Source of the DNA: Thermoplasmata archaeon
GTDB lineage: Archaea > Thermoplasmatota > Thermoplasmata > Halarchaeoplasmatales > Halarchaeoplasmataceae
Length of the DNA: 14,056 nucleotides
Assembly: GCA_007129655.1 (NCBI GenBank)
Contig: SKVC01000132.1
Span: 1-14,056 of the forward strand
Reading direction: 5' to 3'
Part shown: one piece after another, positions 1 to 6,490 of the stretch
Numbering within the stretch: the first letter of the stretch is position 1
How the letters are laid out: every line of letters begins with the position of its first letter
Program-made: the position numbers and the translations under genes
Notes under the pieces: model-generated
Told to the model about the DNA's origin: nothing
Database searches by the model: none
What the model saw: only the letters and a program-made list of their open reading frames with translations

Positions 1-2
1 CT

Positions 3-1505
3 TCATGTGTATCCCCTCACATCCTCTTCTTTCGAACCCGTCATGAAAAAGCTCATAGCTTTACTACCTTTGATCTCCTCTTCACAAGCTTGTAGAAAAT
101 TTTCCATGCCCACATCTTCCTGACCTCTTCTCATAGCCGTTCTAGCTGCACTGAGAACCGCATTACGTATCTGCCCTCCGGAGAATTCATAACTTTCAGC
201 GAGTTTTTCGATATCGACTTCTTCGTTTAAAGGCAACTCTTTTGGTATGTGGTGCTGCCAGATCTTCTTGCGTGCTAGGAGGTCAGGCACGGGTAATTCC
301 AGTTTAAGATCGAGTCTCCTTTCCATCGCACGGTCCAAACCGATGGATATATTGGTTGTAAATATTATCAGACCGCTGTGATTCTCCAATTCCTGAAGTA
401 CTATATTGATCACCCTATTCTCCGATCTGTCGCAGGAGGTTCGGGAGGGCGACCTTTGTTGAAGTATTGCATCGGCCTCGTCGAGAAGAAGAATGTTTTC
501 ACCGGATTTGAGGATGTTGAACATCCTACTTGCGTTCTTTTCCGTATTTCCGTAAAAACAATCAACCATGTCGGCGAATGAAACCATGTATAGGTTCATA
601 TCTAACTCCTGGGCTAATCCCTTAGCCAGCATTGTCTTTCCGGTTCCCGGGGCACCCGACAGAAGCATGTTTAAACCCTTTCTGTCACCCAATATGGATT
701 TCATATTCCATTCGTCCATGAACTTTTCCTTGTTCCTGTACTGCTCCAAAAGCGACAGTACAGATTCTTTAGTTTCCACCGGTAAAACAACATCTGATAA
801 CTCGACGTCCGGTTCTATCTTTACCAACAATTCGTCTTCAGATCCTTCTTCCTGGCTATGCGTTGGTTCCGTGGTAGTTTCTCCGTAAATAGCATCCACG
901 CACCAATCGGACAACTCAAAATGGGTTTCTTCGATGGAGCTCTTTTCTCTTCTTCGGTCTATACGTCTTATATCCCAACCATGAGAGTGTCCTCTTCTTC
1001 TATTCGCGGAGGAGATGTATTCGTCGGTCCTAAGTAAAGAAGATCCTGTAAGAAGCTTTCTAGCATCCTCGACATCTATGTCCACCAAGAGTTTAACAGC
1101 CATGATCAGTACCTCTCCGGAAACCTGTGTGTTTAAGGTACGAACACCTATACCTCTTCTGGACATGAGCATCAATATTATATGGATCTGTTTATCGTTC
1201 AATCTGTGGGATTCAAAAAACTCTGTTGATGTAAATTTGCCCTGACATGTATCTTCACCCCTTTTCTTCTTCTCTTCCAATTCAGATAATTTTTTACGGT
1301 AAAATTGTTTTCGTTCTTCCATCCTTTTTATCGAAGGATTATGCGTAAGGTATTCTGCATCTTCTATAACTTCTGTAAAAAATGTTCTGGCGGCCCTAAG
1401 ATGATCTTTATCGCTTTCCAGTACCTCTACATCATCCAAGTCCAAATAATCTCCCACCTGTAGTTTCTTCAGCTTGTCGTGGATTTCTTTTGTTTTCTTA
1501 TCCAT
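3..1505 (-). CDS. AAA+ ATPase with N-terminal helical/winged-helix-like region
   Basis: A 500-residue cytosolic AAA+ ATPase; the substrate is unknown. The C-terminal half is a complete AAA module: Walker A GAPGTGKT at 284-291, Walker B LLLDEAD around 339-345, a sensor-1 Asn in IIFTTN near 385, an arginine-finger region (DRAMERR, 391-397) and a sensor-2 GGQIR at 443-447. All motifs look intact, so hydrolysis is expected. Residues about 100-165 resemble the winged-helix-like domain that precedes the AAA module in a family of bacterial and archaeal single-AAA ATPases (pattern ending in SSLLR). Residues about 60-85 are a charged possible coiled coil, and 210-235 is an acidic linker. The start is supported by GGTGAT five bases upstream. 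It is divergent from the CARF-wHTH regulator, which may control it. Members of this class remodel proteins, but the specific role here is not known. The stop codon lies just inside the left edge. Confidence 0.9.
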   Translation of the reverse strand: MDKKTKEIHDKLKKLQVGDYLDLDDVEVLESDKDHLRAARTFFTEVIEDAEYLTHNPSIKRMEERKQFYRKKLSELEEKKKRGEDTCQGKFTSTEFFESHRLNDKQIHIILMLMSRRGIGVRTLNTQVSGEVLIMAVKLLVDIDVEDARKLLTGSSLLRTDEYISSANRRRGHSHGWDIRRIDRRREKSSIEETHFELSDWCVDAIYGETTTEPTHSQEEGSEDELLVKIEPDVELSDVVLPVETKESVLSLLEQYRNKEKFMDEWNMKSILGDRKGLNMLLSGAPGTGKTMLAKGLAQELDMNLYMVSFADMVDCFYGNTEKNASRMFNILKSGENILLLDEADAILQQRSPSRTSCDRSENRVINIVLQELENHSGLIIFTTNISIGLDRAMERRLDLKLELPVPDLLARKKIWQHHIPKELPLNEEVDIEKLAESYEFSGGQIRNAVLSAARTAMRRGQEDVGMENFLQACEEEIKGSKAMSFFMTGSKEEDVRGYT

Positions 1506-1523
1506 TTTCTATCACCTTTACTT

Positions 1524-1584
1524 GACATATATTTCCGTTATTTAACGGCGGTAAGCGTCATATAATGGCTGTGTTCTATATATA
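1524..1584 (-). promoter_or_regulatory. Candidate promoter region of the AAA+ ATPase gene
   Basis: Two AT-rich elements read on the minus strand could be the TATA box: TATATA at about 1576-1584 (giving a leader of roughly 45 nt) or AAATATATG at about 1525-1533 (giving a leaderless start). The GGTGAT ribosome-binding motif at 1512-1517 favours the distal element, because a leaderless mRNA would not carry it. A perfect 6-2-6 palindrome (CCGTTA-TT-TAACGG, 1535-1548) lies between the distal TATA box and the gene, where a bound regulator could block transcription. Confidence 0.45.
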
Positions 1585-1611
1585 CTTAACGGAGAAATTC
1601 GTTATATGACG
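1556..1611. repeat. Inverted repeat between divergent AAA+ and CARF-wHTH genes
   Basis: CGTCATATAA at 1556-1565 and its exact reverse complement at 1602-1611 form a 10-bp inverted repeat separated by 36 bp. The right arm abuts the TATA element of the CARF-wHTH gene and the left arm lies near the other promoter. Nested inside and beside it are four copies of CGTTA/TAACG: 1536-1540, 1543-1547, 1587-1591 and 1600-1604. The arrangement resembles a binding region shared by both promoters. That the neighbouring wHTH protein binds it is inference. Confidence 0.5.
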
Positions 1612-1614
1612 TAA

Positions 1615-1624
1615 CATATAAATA
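1615..1624 (+). promoter_or_regulatory. TATA box of the CARF-wHTH gene
   Basis: CATATAAATA ends 25 nt before the ATG at 1649, the usual archaeal TATA-to-start distance for a leaderless transcript. No Shine-Dalgarno motif precedes the ATG. The inverted-repeat arm at 1602-1611 sits directly upstream, where the BRE element would be. Confidence 0.55.
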
Positions 1625-1648
1625 CTCCATGTAACTTTTTAATGGTGT

Positions 1649-2443
1649 ATGACAGGTAAAAAGGCGGGAATTCACATATCCTCGGATGGGTTCGAATATG
1701 ATAGGATCGTTATACCCATGTTTAAAAAATACCCTGTTGAGAAGTTGATAATACTGCGTTCCAATAGCTCACCATACACAGATGCCATGGATCTTGCAGG
1801 AAAATTCCTACAAAAGATCATGGACACACCGGTTGATGTAGAATTGGTTTCCGTAGATATTTACGATTTTAACGAGGTGTTTGTGAATACTTTGGCGTTG
1901 ATCAAAAAGTATGCCAGCGAAGGAAAGAAAATATACATAAACTTATCTCCGGTTCCAAAATTGGCTACTGTTGCCATGATAAGCGCCGCCTTCTTGTCCG
2001 AATATAAGGGTCAGGTTGAAATATTCTATGCTACACCGGAAGAGTATCTGACTCCGAAGATGATCGACCTCCTTGCCTCCGTTGAGAAACATGAAAACGA
2101 TGATTCTGAACTGTCGAAACTCCATGAGCTATTTATGGAAAAAGGAACCGCCGTCGGTGTTAAAGATTATATGGAGATACCCGTGTTCCCAATCAAAGAT
2201 ATCACAGACATGGACCAGGAGATTTTACAGGTGCTGAAAGATACTTCAGGAGTGAACTCTATAGAGAGTATGGTTAACGCTGTAAATAGGGAGCGGAAGG
2301 AAAAGATTACTCGTTCCAGCATACAATATCGTTTGGAAAGATTGGAGGCTAACGGGTTGGTAGATACCGAAAGAGAGGAGCGGCGGTTAAAAATTAGGTT
2401 GAACAAGCTCGGAGAAGTTTATCTGGAGAGTTCATTGATATAA
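1649..2443 (+). CDS. CARF-like/winged-helix transcriptional regulator (HFX_2341/DUF6293 type)
   Basis: A 264-residue predicted DNA-binding regulator. Residues about 6-145 form a Rossmann-like domain: GIHISSDGFEYDR at 7-19 matches the opening of the HFX_2341/DUF6293 family, LIILRSNSS at 33-41 is a beta-strand and turn, and INLSPVPKLATVAM (97-110) is the conserved glycine/serine-type loop that in CARF domains contacts cyclic oligonucleotides. Residues about 185-262 form a winged helix, with a recognition-helix candidate at 218-232 and a wing rich in Arg and Lys. By analogy with Csa3-like proteins it may sense a nucleotide second messenger, but no CRISPR genes are visible. It is divergent from the AAA+ ATPase gene and shares an inverted-repeat-rich promoter region with it, suggesting autoregulation and control of that gene (inference). 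Its end converges on the RNase J-like gene with a 15-nt gap. Confidence 0.85.
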   Translation: MTGKKAGIHISSDGFEYDRIVIPMFKKYPVEKLIILRSNSSPYTDAMDLAGKFLQKIMDTPVDVELVSVDIYDFNEVFVNTLALIKKYASEGKKIYINLSPVPKLATVAMISAAFLSEYKGQVEIFYATPEEYLTPKMIDLLASVEKHENDDSELSKLHELFMEKGTAVGVKDYMEIPVFPIKDITDMDQEILQVLKDTSGVNSIESMVNAVNRERKEKITRSSIQYRLERLEANGLVDTEREERRLKIRLNKLGEVYLESSLI

Positions 2444-2458
2444 TATAGTTTCAGACTT

Positions 2459-4090
2459 TCAAAATTCATACTCCACGCCTAGTTCCGGTATTATCACTTC
2501 CGTACTGTGCCCTTTTTCTTCCCGGATCTCGGATGCGATCTTCTTAAACTCCTCCGGAAATAGTGTGTGTACCGGTATCAAAACATCCGGTTTCAACTTA
2601 GCGATCAGTTCTTTGAGCTCCGGTCGGGATGCGTGACCAGATACATGTGCTCGACTTATACATCGCTTTATCTTTGGACATCTGTGATCTGTACAGTCTG
2701 GATTTATATCTGGATCTCCTTCGTCGAAACCGATACCGAATTGTTCGAGCCAGTTGATCATCCGCTCTTCGTCCAGCTCCATATCGTCGCTGAAGGGTTC
2801 ACACTGTGCCTTTATGAAGAGAGATCCCGGTATCTTCCCTTGAGTGTTCGTAAAGTCAAATAGCTGGTTAAAATCAAAATAGGAAAACATCAGCACATAT
2901 TTTTCCGGCTCCTCCATGATTTCCAGGGCCGTTAAACCGTTTTCGTAGTGTGAAGTATCTATATCCTCTTTATCTACGGAAAAGCCCAGTTCGTGTTTAC
3001 TTTTGGTATAATCACTTGGCGAGTACAATGCGCTACCGGTACGTTTGAGGAACACCTTTACGGTTCCGTCTTCAGGATACATGTTCATTTTATTCAACAG
3101 GTAGGCGAGCCTTCCATTGATAACGAAGGTTCGATTATTTTCCTTGGCCGCCGATCTGACGGTTTCATAGCGTGTGGTGTCCTTCCAGCTGAAATCCACA
3201 AAGACTATACCCCTTGTACGGCTTATGTCTTCAGTGATGCTTTCACGCACCATATTCTCTGTGATAACACATTCGGAGTCTACTCTGGTTCCTTCACATA
3301 TCATCACATCTAATCCTTCACCTATATTCCCAACGTATTCTTCCAGTGATACGGGGGATGTTCCATGGAACCGGATGTCACCGGTATATAGGATACGTTT
3401 TTCATCGGTATTCAACAGAAAACTGCAGGCACCCGGTACTGAGTGATCAACGTCTATGGTTTTTACGTCGATACTACCTATTCTGTTGTTGCCGTTTATG
3501 CAGTTTCTTGATGAGTGATCGGTCTTTTTGATCTTCGGTGCTCCGGGAAACATACCTCTTTGGTTGTAAGCAATCTCCGGCCTTCGCATCTCTAGAGCGT
3601 ATGATTTAAAGGTTGTAACTTCATCTATTGCGTTAACCAGTAGCTCCGTAACGGGGGAGCAGCATAACGGTATATCCGGATGTACGAATTGCAGATCACC
3701 GGTATGGTCTAGATGTGCGTGGGTGAGTAATACCGCGTCCACATAGCCTCGAGCGTTTTCATCGTAATATTCCTCATAAGTCTTCAGCCCCTTGAAGTCG
3801 AGTAGATGTGAATCCGGAGAGATGATCCTATCGTCTTCAGGTAGGTCGTTTACGCCTTGGGGTCTTAGCATATCTGTCCTGTAAATACCCGGAATAAGGG
3901 GAAGGGAACCTATAACAAGTCTGTCCCTGATCTCTGTGTTCGTTCGCGGATTGATGAACTCCGAAAAGAATCGTGAGTCAAAACCCATCCGCCTGCCAAA
4001 ATCAAGCATCAACCCGGTTCCATCTGATCGAACCAGTATCTTATTACCGCCTATCTCGTCCGCACCGCCGTATACCGTGATAGAAACCAT
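2459..4090 (-). CDS. MBL/beta-CASP ribonuclease, RNase J-like
   Basis: A 543-residue metallo-beta-lactamase-fold protein of the beta-CASP class, predicted to be an RNA exo/endonuclease. Metal-site motifs are intact: HAHLDH at 124-129, His216 in DVDHSVPG, Asp238 in TGD, and the C-terminal HVSGHAS (482-488) and PVHT (506-509) that mark beta-CASP enzymes. Differences from ordinary RNase J are a roughly 50-residue insertion between the first strands and the metal motif (about 45-115), and a segment just before HVSGHAS with C466-x4-C471-x5-C477, which could bind a metal or cluster. The start is supported by AAGGAG a few bases upstream of the ATG. It lies 51 nt downstream of the ferritin-like gene on the same strand, probably cotranscribed. 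RNA processing is family knowledge; the specific substrate is unknown. Confidence 0.88.
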   Translation of the reverse strand: MVSITVYGGADEIGGNKILVRSDGTGLMLDFGRRMGFDSRFFSEFINPRTNTEIRDRLVIGSLPLIPGIYRTDMLRPQGVNDLPEDDRIISPDSHLLDFKGLKTYEEYYDENARGYVDAVLLTHAHLDHTGDLQFVHPDIPLCCSPVTELLVNAIDEVTTFKSYALEMRRPEIAYNQRGMFPGAPKIKKTDHSSRNCINGNNRIGSIDVKTIDVDHSVPGACSFLLNTDEKRILYTGDIRFHGTSPVSLEEYVGNIGEGLDVMICEGTRVDSECVITENMVRESITEDISRTRGIVFVDFSWKDTTRYETVRSAAKENNRTFVINGRLAYLLNKMNMYPEDGTVKVFLKRTGSALYSPSDYTKSKHELGFSVDKEDIDTSHYENGLTALEIMEEPEKYVLMFSYFDFNQLFDFTNTQGKIPGSLFIKAQCEPFSDDMELDEERMINWLEQFGIGFDEGDPDINPDCTDHRCPKIKRCISRAHVSGHASRPELKELIAKLKPDVLIPVHTLFPEEFKKIASEIREEKGHSTEVIIPELGVEYEF

Positions 4091-4141
4091 GATTTCTCCT
4101 TGTTTTTCAGTGATGAATGTAAGTGATTGGGTTTGAGGGCT

Positions 4142-4645
4142 TCATCGAATTCTCTGTAGTTTTCCTACATAAGGTTCCACTATTTTGATGTGTTTGGCTT
4201 CATCTCGCATCAGATGTGCCAGGATTTCATAGAATTCGTCGTGTCGTTCGCCCTCCCAAATTTCATCTAACAGCTCTTTGGCTGTGTGCTTGTAGATCCG
4301 TGTATAAAGTTCAAGGGCGAGTATGTCATGTTTCTTTATCTCACCCAGAATCTCTTCAGATAATAATGATCTATTGAGCCCGACGTTTTGTCGGGCTTTC
4401 GTGTAATTAGTTATTGTTTTTAGATCTATGCCGGATATGTTTGAAATAAGTTTTTTAAGTTTGATCTTGTGTTTCTCCGAATCATGAGCTAAGCGAAAAA
4501 CGATATCACGATATTTTTCGCCGATGGAAGTGTATGTATCCCAAAGTGTCATCTGCTCAAATTGATCTTCTATCCAATACGCCCTAGCCAATAAAGACAC
4601 TAATTCATCGATATCTTCTATAACTATATCGTCCTCTTCCAACAT
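4142..4645 (-). CDS. Ferritin-like (rubrerythrin-type) helical protein
   Basis: A 167-residue, almost entirely helical protein with the four-helix layout of ferritin-like diiron proteins. Helix 1 carries Glu26/Glu30, helix 2 carries SEKH at 56-59, helix 3 carries Glu112 in ALELYTRIY, and helix 4 carries the ExxH motif EAKH at 149-152. In the first half the expected ExxH glutamate position is Ser56, with a Glu one residue later, so the diiron site may be altered. There is no C-terminal rubredoxin domain. It is probably involved in oxygen/peroxide or iron handling, but an inactive or binding-only role is possible. It is the first gene of a likely unit with the RNase J-like gene. A TATA box about 25 nt upstream implies a leaderless mRNA. 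Confidence 0.7.
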   Translation of the reverse strand: MLEEDDIVIEDIDELVSLLARAYWIEDQFEQMTLWDTYTSIGEKYRDIVFRLAHDSEKHKIKLKKLISNISGIDLKTITNYTKARQNVGLNRSLLSEEILGEIKKHDILALELYTRIYKHTAKELLDEIWEGERHDEFYEILAHLMRDEAKHIKIVEPYVGKLQRIR

Positions 4646-4667
4646 ATATATTGTAACATTAACAAAC

Positions 4668-4676
4668 TATAAGTAT
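4668..4676 (-). promoter_or_regulatory. TATA box of the ferritin-like gene
   Basis: On the minus strand ACTTATAG lies about 24-30 nt before the ATG at 4645, consistent with a leaderless archaeal transcript. No Shine-Dalgarno motif is present near the start. Repeated ACCTTTA-type half-sites lie immediately upstream. Confidence 0.5.
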
Positions 4677-4685
4677 TTTTTCAAG

Positions 4686-4733
4686 ACCTTTACCCACTAC
4701 GCTTTCTAAAGGTAATCGCCATAGTATTTACCT
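4686..4733. repeat. Operator-like inverted repeats upstream of the ferritin-like gene
   Basis: ACCTTTA (4686-4692) pairs with TAAAGGT (4707-4713), a perfect 7-bp inverted repeat with a 14-bp spacer. The overlapping AGGTAA (4710-4715) pairs with TTACCT (4728-4733) across 12 bp. Three related half-sites in under 50 bp, just upstream of a TATA box, suggest a regulator-binding region rather than a hairpin. Confidence 0.4.
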
Positions 4734-4762
4734 GAATAAACGACCTAAGTGATACACCATAT

Positions 4763-4904
4763 CTACTTCGCATCCCATTCTATTGTCGAAAAATCCAAAT
4801 TTGTTTTGTGTTCAATACGACAGTTTTTGTATCCTATGATTTTACATTTTTGTAAGCTCTTTCATTACTACCCTTACCGCTTCCGTATTTAGGCCATCAT
4901 ATTA
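4763..4904 (-). pseudogene. Possible remnant of a V4R-type gene (C-terminal end)
   Basis: Two short open stretches on the minus strand read as protein if joined by a frameshift near 4844-4862. The upstream one (4842-4904) gives 19 residues ending in MKELTKM. The downstream one (4763-4861) gives 32 residues with CKIIGYKNCRIE. The latter matches the CxxxGxxxC-R-F/I-E signature at the end of V4R (4-vinyl reductase/hydrocarbon-binding) domains. There is no start codon, and the rest of the gene is not recognisable. This is the main content of the 367-nt gap 4646-5012; the remainder holds the two promoters and the repeats described separately. A chance match is possible. Confidence 0.3.
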
Positions 4905-4977
4905 ACTCGTGTCTCGGGTTATGAATCTTTAAGCACAATCTATTCGTATTGTCAAACGGGGTCTCGGAAGATGGGGG

Positions 4978-4987
4978 TAAATTTATT
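4978..4987 (+). promoter_or_regulatory. TATA box of the M29-type aminopeptidase homologue
   Basis: TAAATTTATT lies about 26-35 nt upstream of the ATG at 5013, and no Shine-Dalgarno motif is seen, so the mRNA is probably leaderless or nearly so. The motif GTCTCGG occurs twice upstream (about 4911 and 4961), of unknown meaning. Confidence 0.5.
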
Positions 4988-5012
4988 AGTCCCGTTCATA
5001 ATACGATAAAAC

Positions 5013-6023
5013 ATGTCACTTGAAGAGGGGTGCAGAGTCGCTGTGGAAACTTGTATGGGCGTCAAACCAGAGGACCGTGTGGTAGTGGTGGTTGACAAAG
5101 GCAGCAGACGCATAGGTGAAGCTTTGAAAGATATATTGCTGGAGATCACTCCTCACGTACGATTTTTTAATTTGGACATCTACGGTAAAAGACCTCTTAC
5201 TTACTTCCCGGAAACAATGAAAAATGCTGCAATGGATGCAACCGTAACTTTTTGGACCGCGAAGGCGGTGGAAGGGGAATTGGAAACGGTTAGGGGACCT
5301 TTCATCAAAGCGGCACTCTACGACGGCCGACATGCCCATATGGTCAATATAACCGAGGACATAGTCAAGACGGGACTGGTTGCCGATTACAACAAAGTCG
5401 AAGAATTCACTAAATCGTTACACTCTATACTTAAGGGTGTTAAGGAGATACGGGTAGAGACGGATTTGGGTACTAAACTGACAGCCGAGGTCGGTAAGTA
5501 CAAATGGATTGCTACCACAGGTGTGGTACGTGACGTCGGATTGTGGAATAATCTTCCGGACGGTATGGTATACACGGTACCTCAAAATATGAAGGGAAAG
5601 GCCGTTGTCGACGGTACATTAGGAGATTACTTCGACGAAGTTTATTCTCTCTCTCAGCTAGAGTCTACTCCTTTAAAGGTAGAAATAGAGGATGGTTCAC
5701 CACCTCGGATGGCTGATTTGAAGTGTGATAACAAGGACATCGAGAGGGATATCAAGGAATATCTCAATCGTCACGAATGCTCTTCTTACGTTGGTGAGCT
5801 GGGGTTCGGTACTAATCCCTATATCACTAAAATGATCGGTTCTATGCTTGTGGATGAAAAGGCACCCGGTTTTCACATAGCCTTCGGAGATCCCAACCAG
5901 GACATGACCTTTGCATCATGGAGCTGCCCTGAACACATCGATATGGTGATACAGAAATGTGATGTATGGCTGGACGATGAAAAATTTATGGAAAATGGGC
6001 GATACTTGAAGGACTTAGTCTAG
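5013..6023 (+). CDS. M29-family aminopeptidase homologue (COG2309, AmpS-like)
   Basis: A 336-residue cytosolic protein related to the thermophilic M29 aminopeptidases (aminopeptidase T/AmpS), which remove N-terminal residues using two metal ions. Family signatures are GELGFGTNP (Glu262) followed by LVDEKAPGFHIAFGD (Glu282, His288), and then HID (His308, Asp310), the paired His-x-Asp metal ligands. The block LPDGMVYTVP at 181-190 corresponds to the family's NxPxGEVFxxP, where the Glu is a metal ligand; here that position is Met185. The protein is shorter than the roughly 410-residue bacterial enzymes. With one ligand missing it may be catalytically changed or inactive. It is transcribed alone from a nearby TATA box and converges on msrB. 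The family assignment is firm, the activity is not. Confidence 0.82.
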   Translation: MSLEEGCRVAVETCMGVKPEDRVVVVVDKGSRRIGEALKDILLEITPHVRFFNLDIYGKRPLTYFPETMKNAAMDATVTFWTAKAVEGELETVRGPFIKAALYDGRHAHMVNITEDIVKTGLVADYNKVEEFTKSLHSILKGVKEIRVETDLGTKLTAEVGKYKWIATTGVVRDVGLWNNLPDGMVYTVPQNMKGKAVVDGTLGDYFDEVYSLSQLESTPLKVEIEDGSPPRMADLKCDNKDIERDIKEYLNRHECSSYVGELGFGTNPYITKMIGSMLVDEKAPGFHIAFGDPNQDMTFASWSCPEHIDMVIQKCDVWLDDEKFMENGRYLKDLV

Positions 6024-6055
6024 AAGTAATTCTCATGGATCAAACGAACTTCATT

Positions 6056-6490
6056 TCATACCTTCGATAAATATTCGCCGTAGCCTTCTTCTTCCATATC
6101 TTCCTTGGGTATGAACCTTAGAGCGGCGGAATTCATGCAGTAACGCTTACCCGTTGGAAGGGGACCATCGTTGAATAAATGGCCCAGATGGGATCCTGCT
6201 TTTTTGCTCTTCACCTCGGTTCTATTGTCCAGTGATCCGGATTCTTTCTGCGTTACTATATTATCCGATTCCAGGGGTTTGGTGAAGCTGGGCCACCCGG
6301 TTCCGGAATCGTACTTATCCTTTGAACTGAAGAGTACTTCACTGGAAACCACGTCGACGTATATGCCTTGGCGTTTATTATCCCAGTACTCGTTCCTGAA
6401 GGCGGGCTCCGTTCCTTTGTTCTGTGTCACTTCGTATTGCTTCGGGGTTAGCTTTTCTTTCAATTTTTTCTTCGATGGTTTATCGTTCAT
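6056..6490 (-). CDS. msrB: Peptide-methionine (R)-S-oxide reductase MsrB
   Basis: A 144-residue enzyme that reduces the R epimer of methionine sulfoxide in proteins. Signatures are YDSGTGWPSF at 60-69, HLGHLFNDGP at 101-110 and RYCMNSAALRF at 116-126, with Cys118 as the catalytic residue. It is the only cysteine in the protein: both CxxC pairs that hold structural zinc in many MsrBs are absent, and the usual resolving cysteine position (GCGWPSF) is Thr. Recycling must therefore use an external thiol donor directly. Its ATG follows the msrA stop with no spacer (TAAATG), with GGGAG inside the end of msrA as a ribosome-binding site, so translational coupling is likely. There is no signal peptide; it is predicted cytosolic. 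Confidence 0.95.
   Translation of the reverse strand: MNDKPSKKKLKEKLTPKQYEVTQNKGTEPAFRNEYWDNKRQGIYVDVVSSEVLFSSKDKYDSGTGWPSFTKPLESDNIVTQKESGSLDNRTEVKSKKAGSHLGHLFNDGPLPTGKRYCMNSAALRFIPKEDMEEEGYGEYLSKV

Noticed and set aside
1649..2443. Calling the CARF-wHTH gene csa3 and inferring a CRISPR locus
   Set aside because: No cas genes or repeat arrays are present, and the opening motif fits the HFX_2341/DUF6293 family better.
4835..4892. An 18-codon plus-strand ORF starting with ATG in the gap before the M29-type gene
   Set aside because: No ribosome-binding site or TATA box at a suitable distance, and it overlaps the minus-strand remnant.
4646..5012. Search for a tRNA or small RNA in the 367-nt gap
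   Set aside because: No cloverleaf arms or T-loop consensus could be found on either strand.
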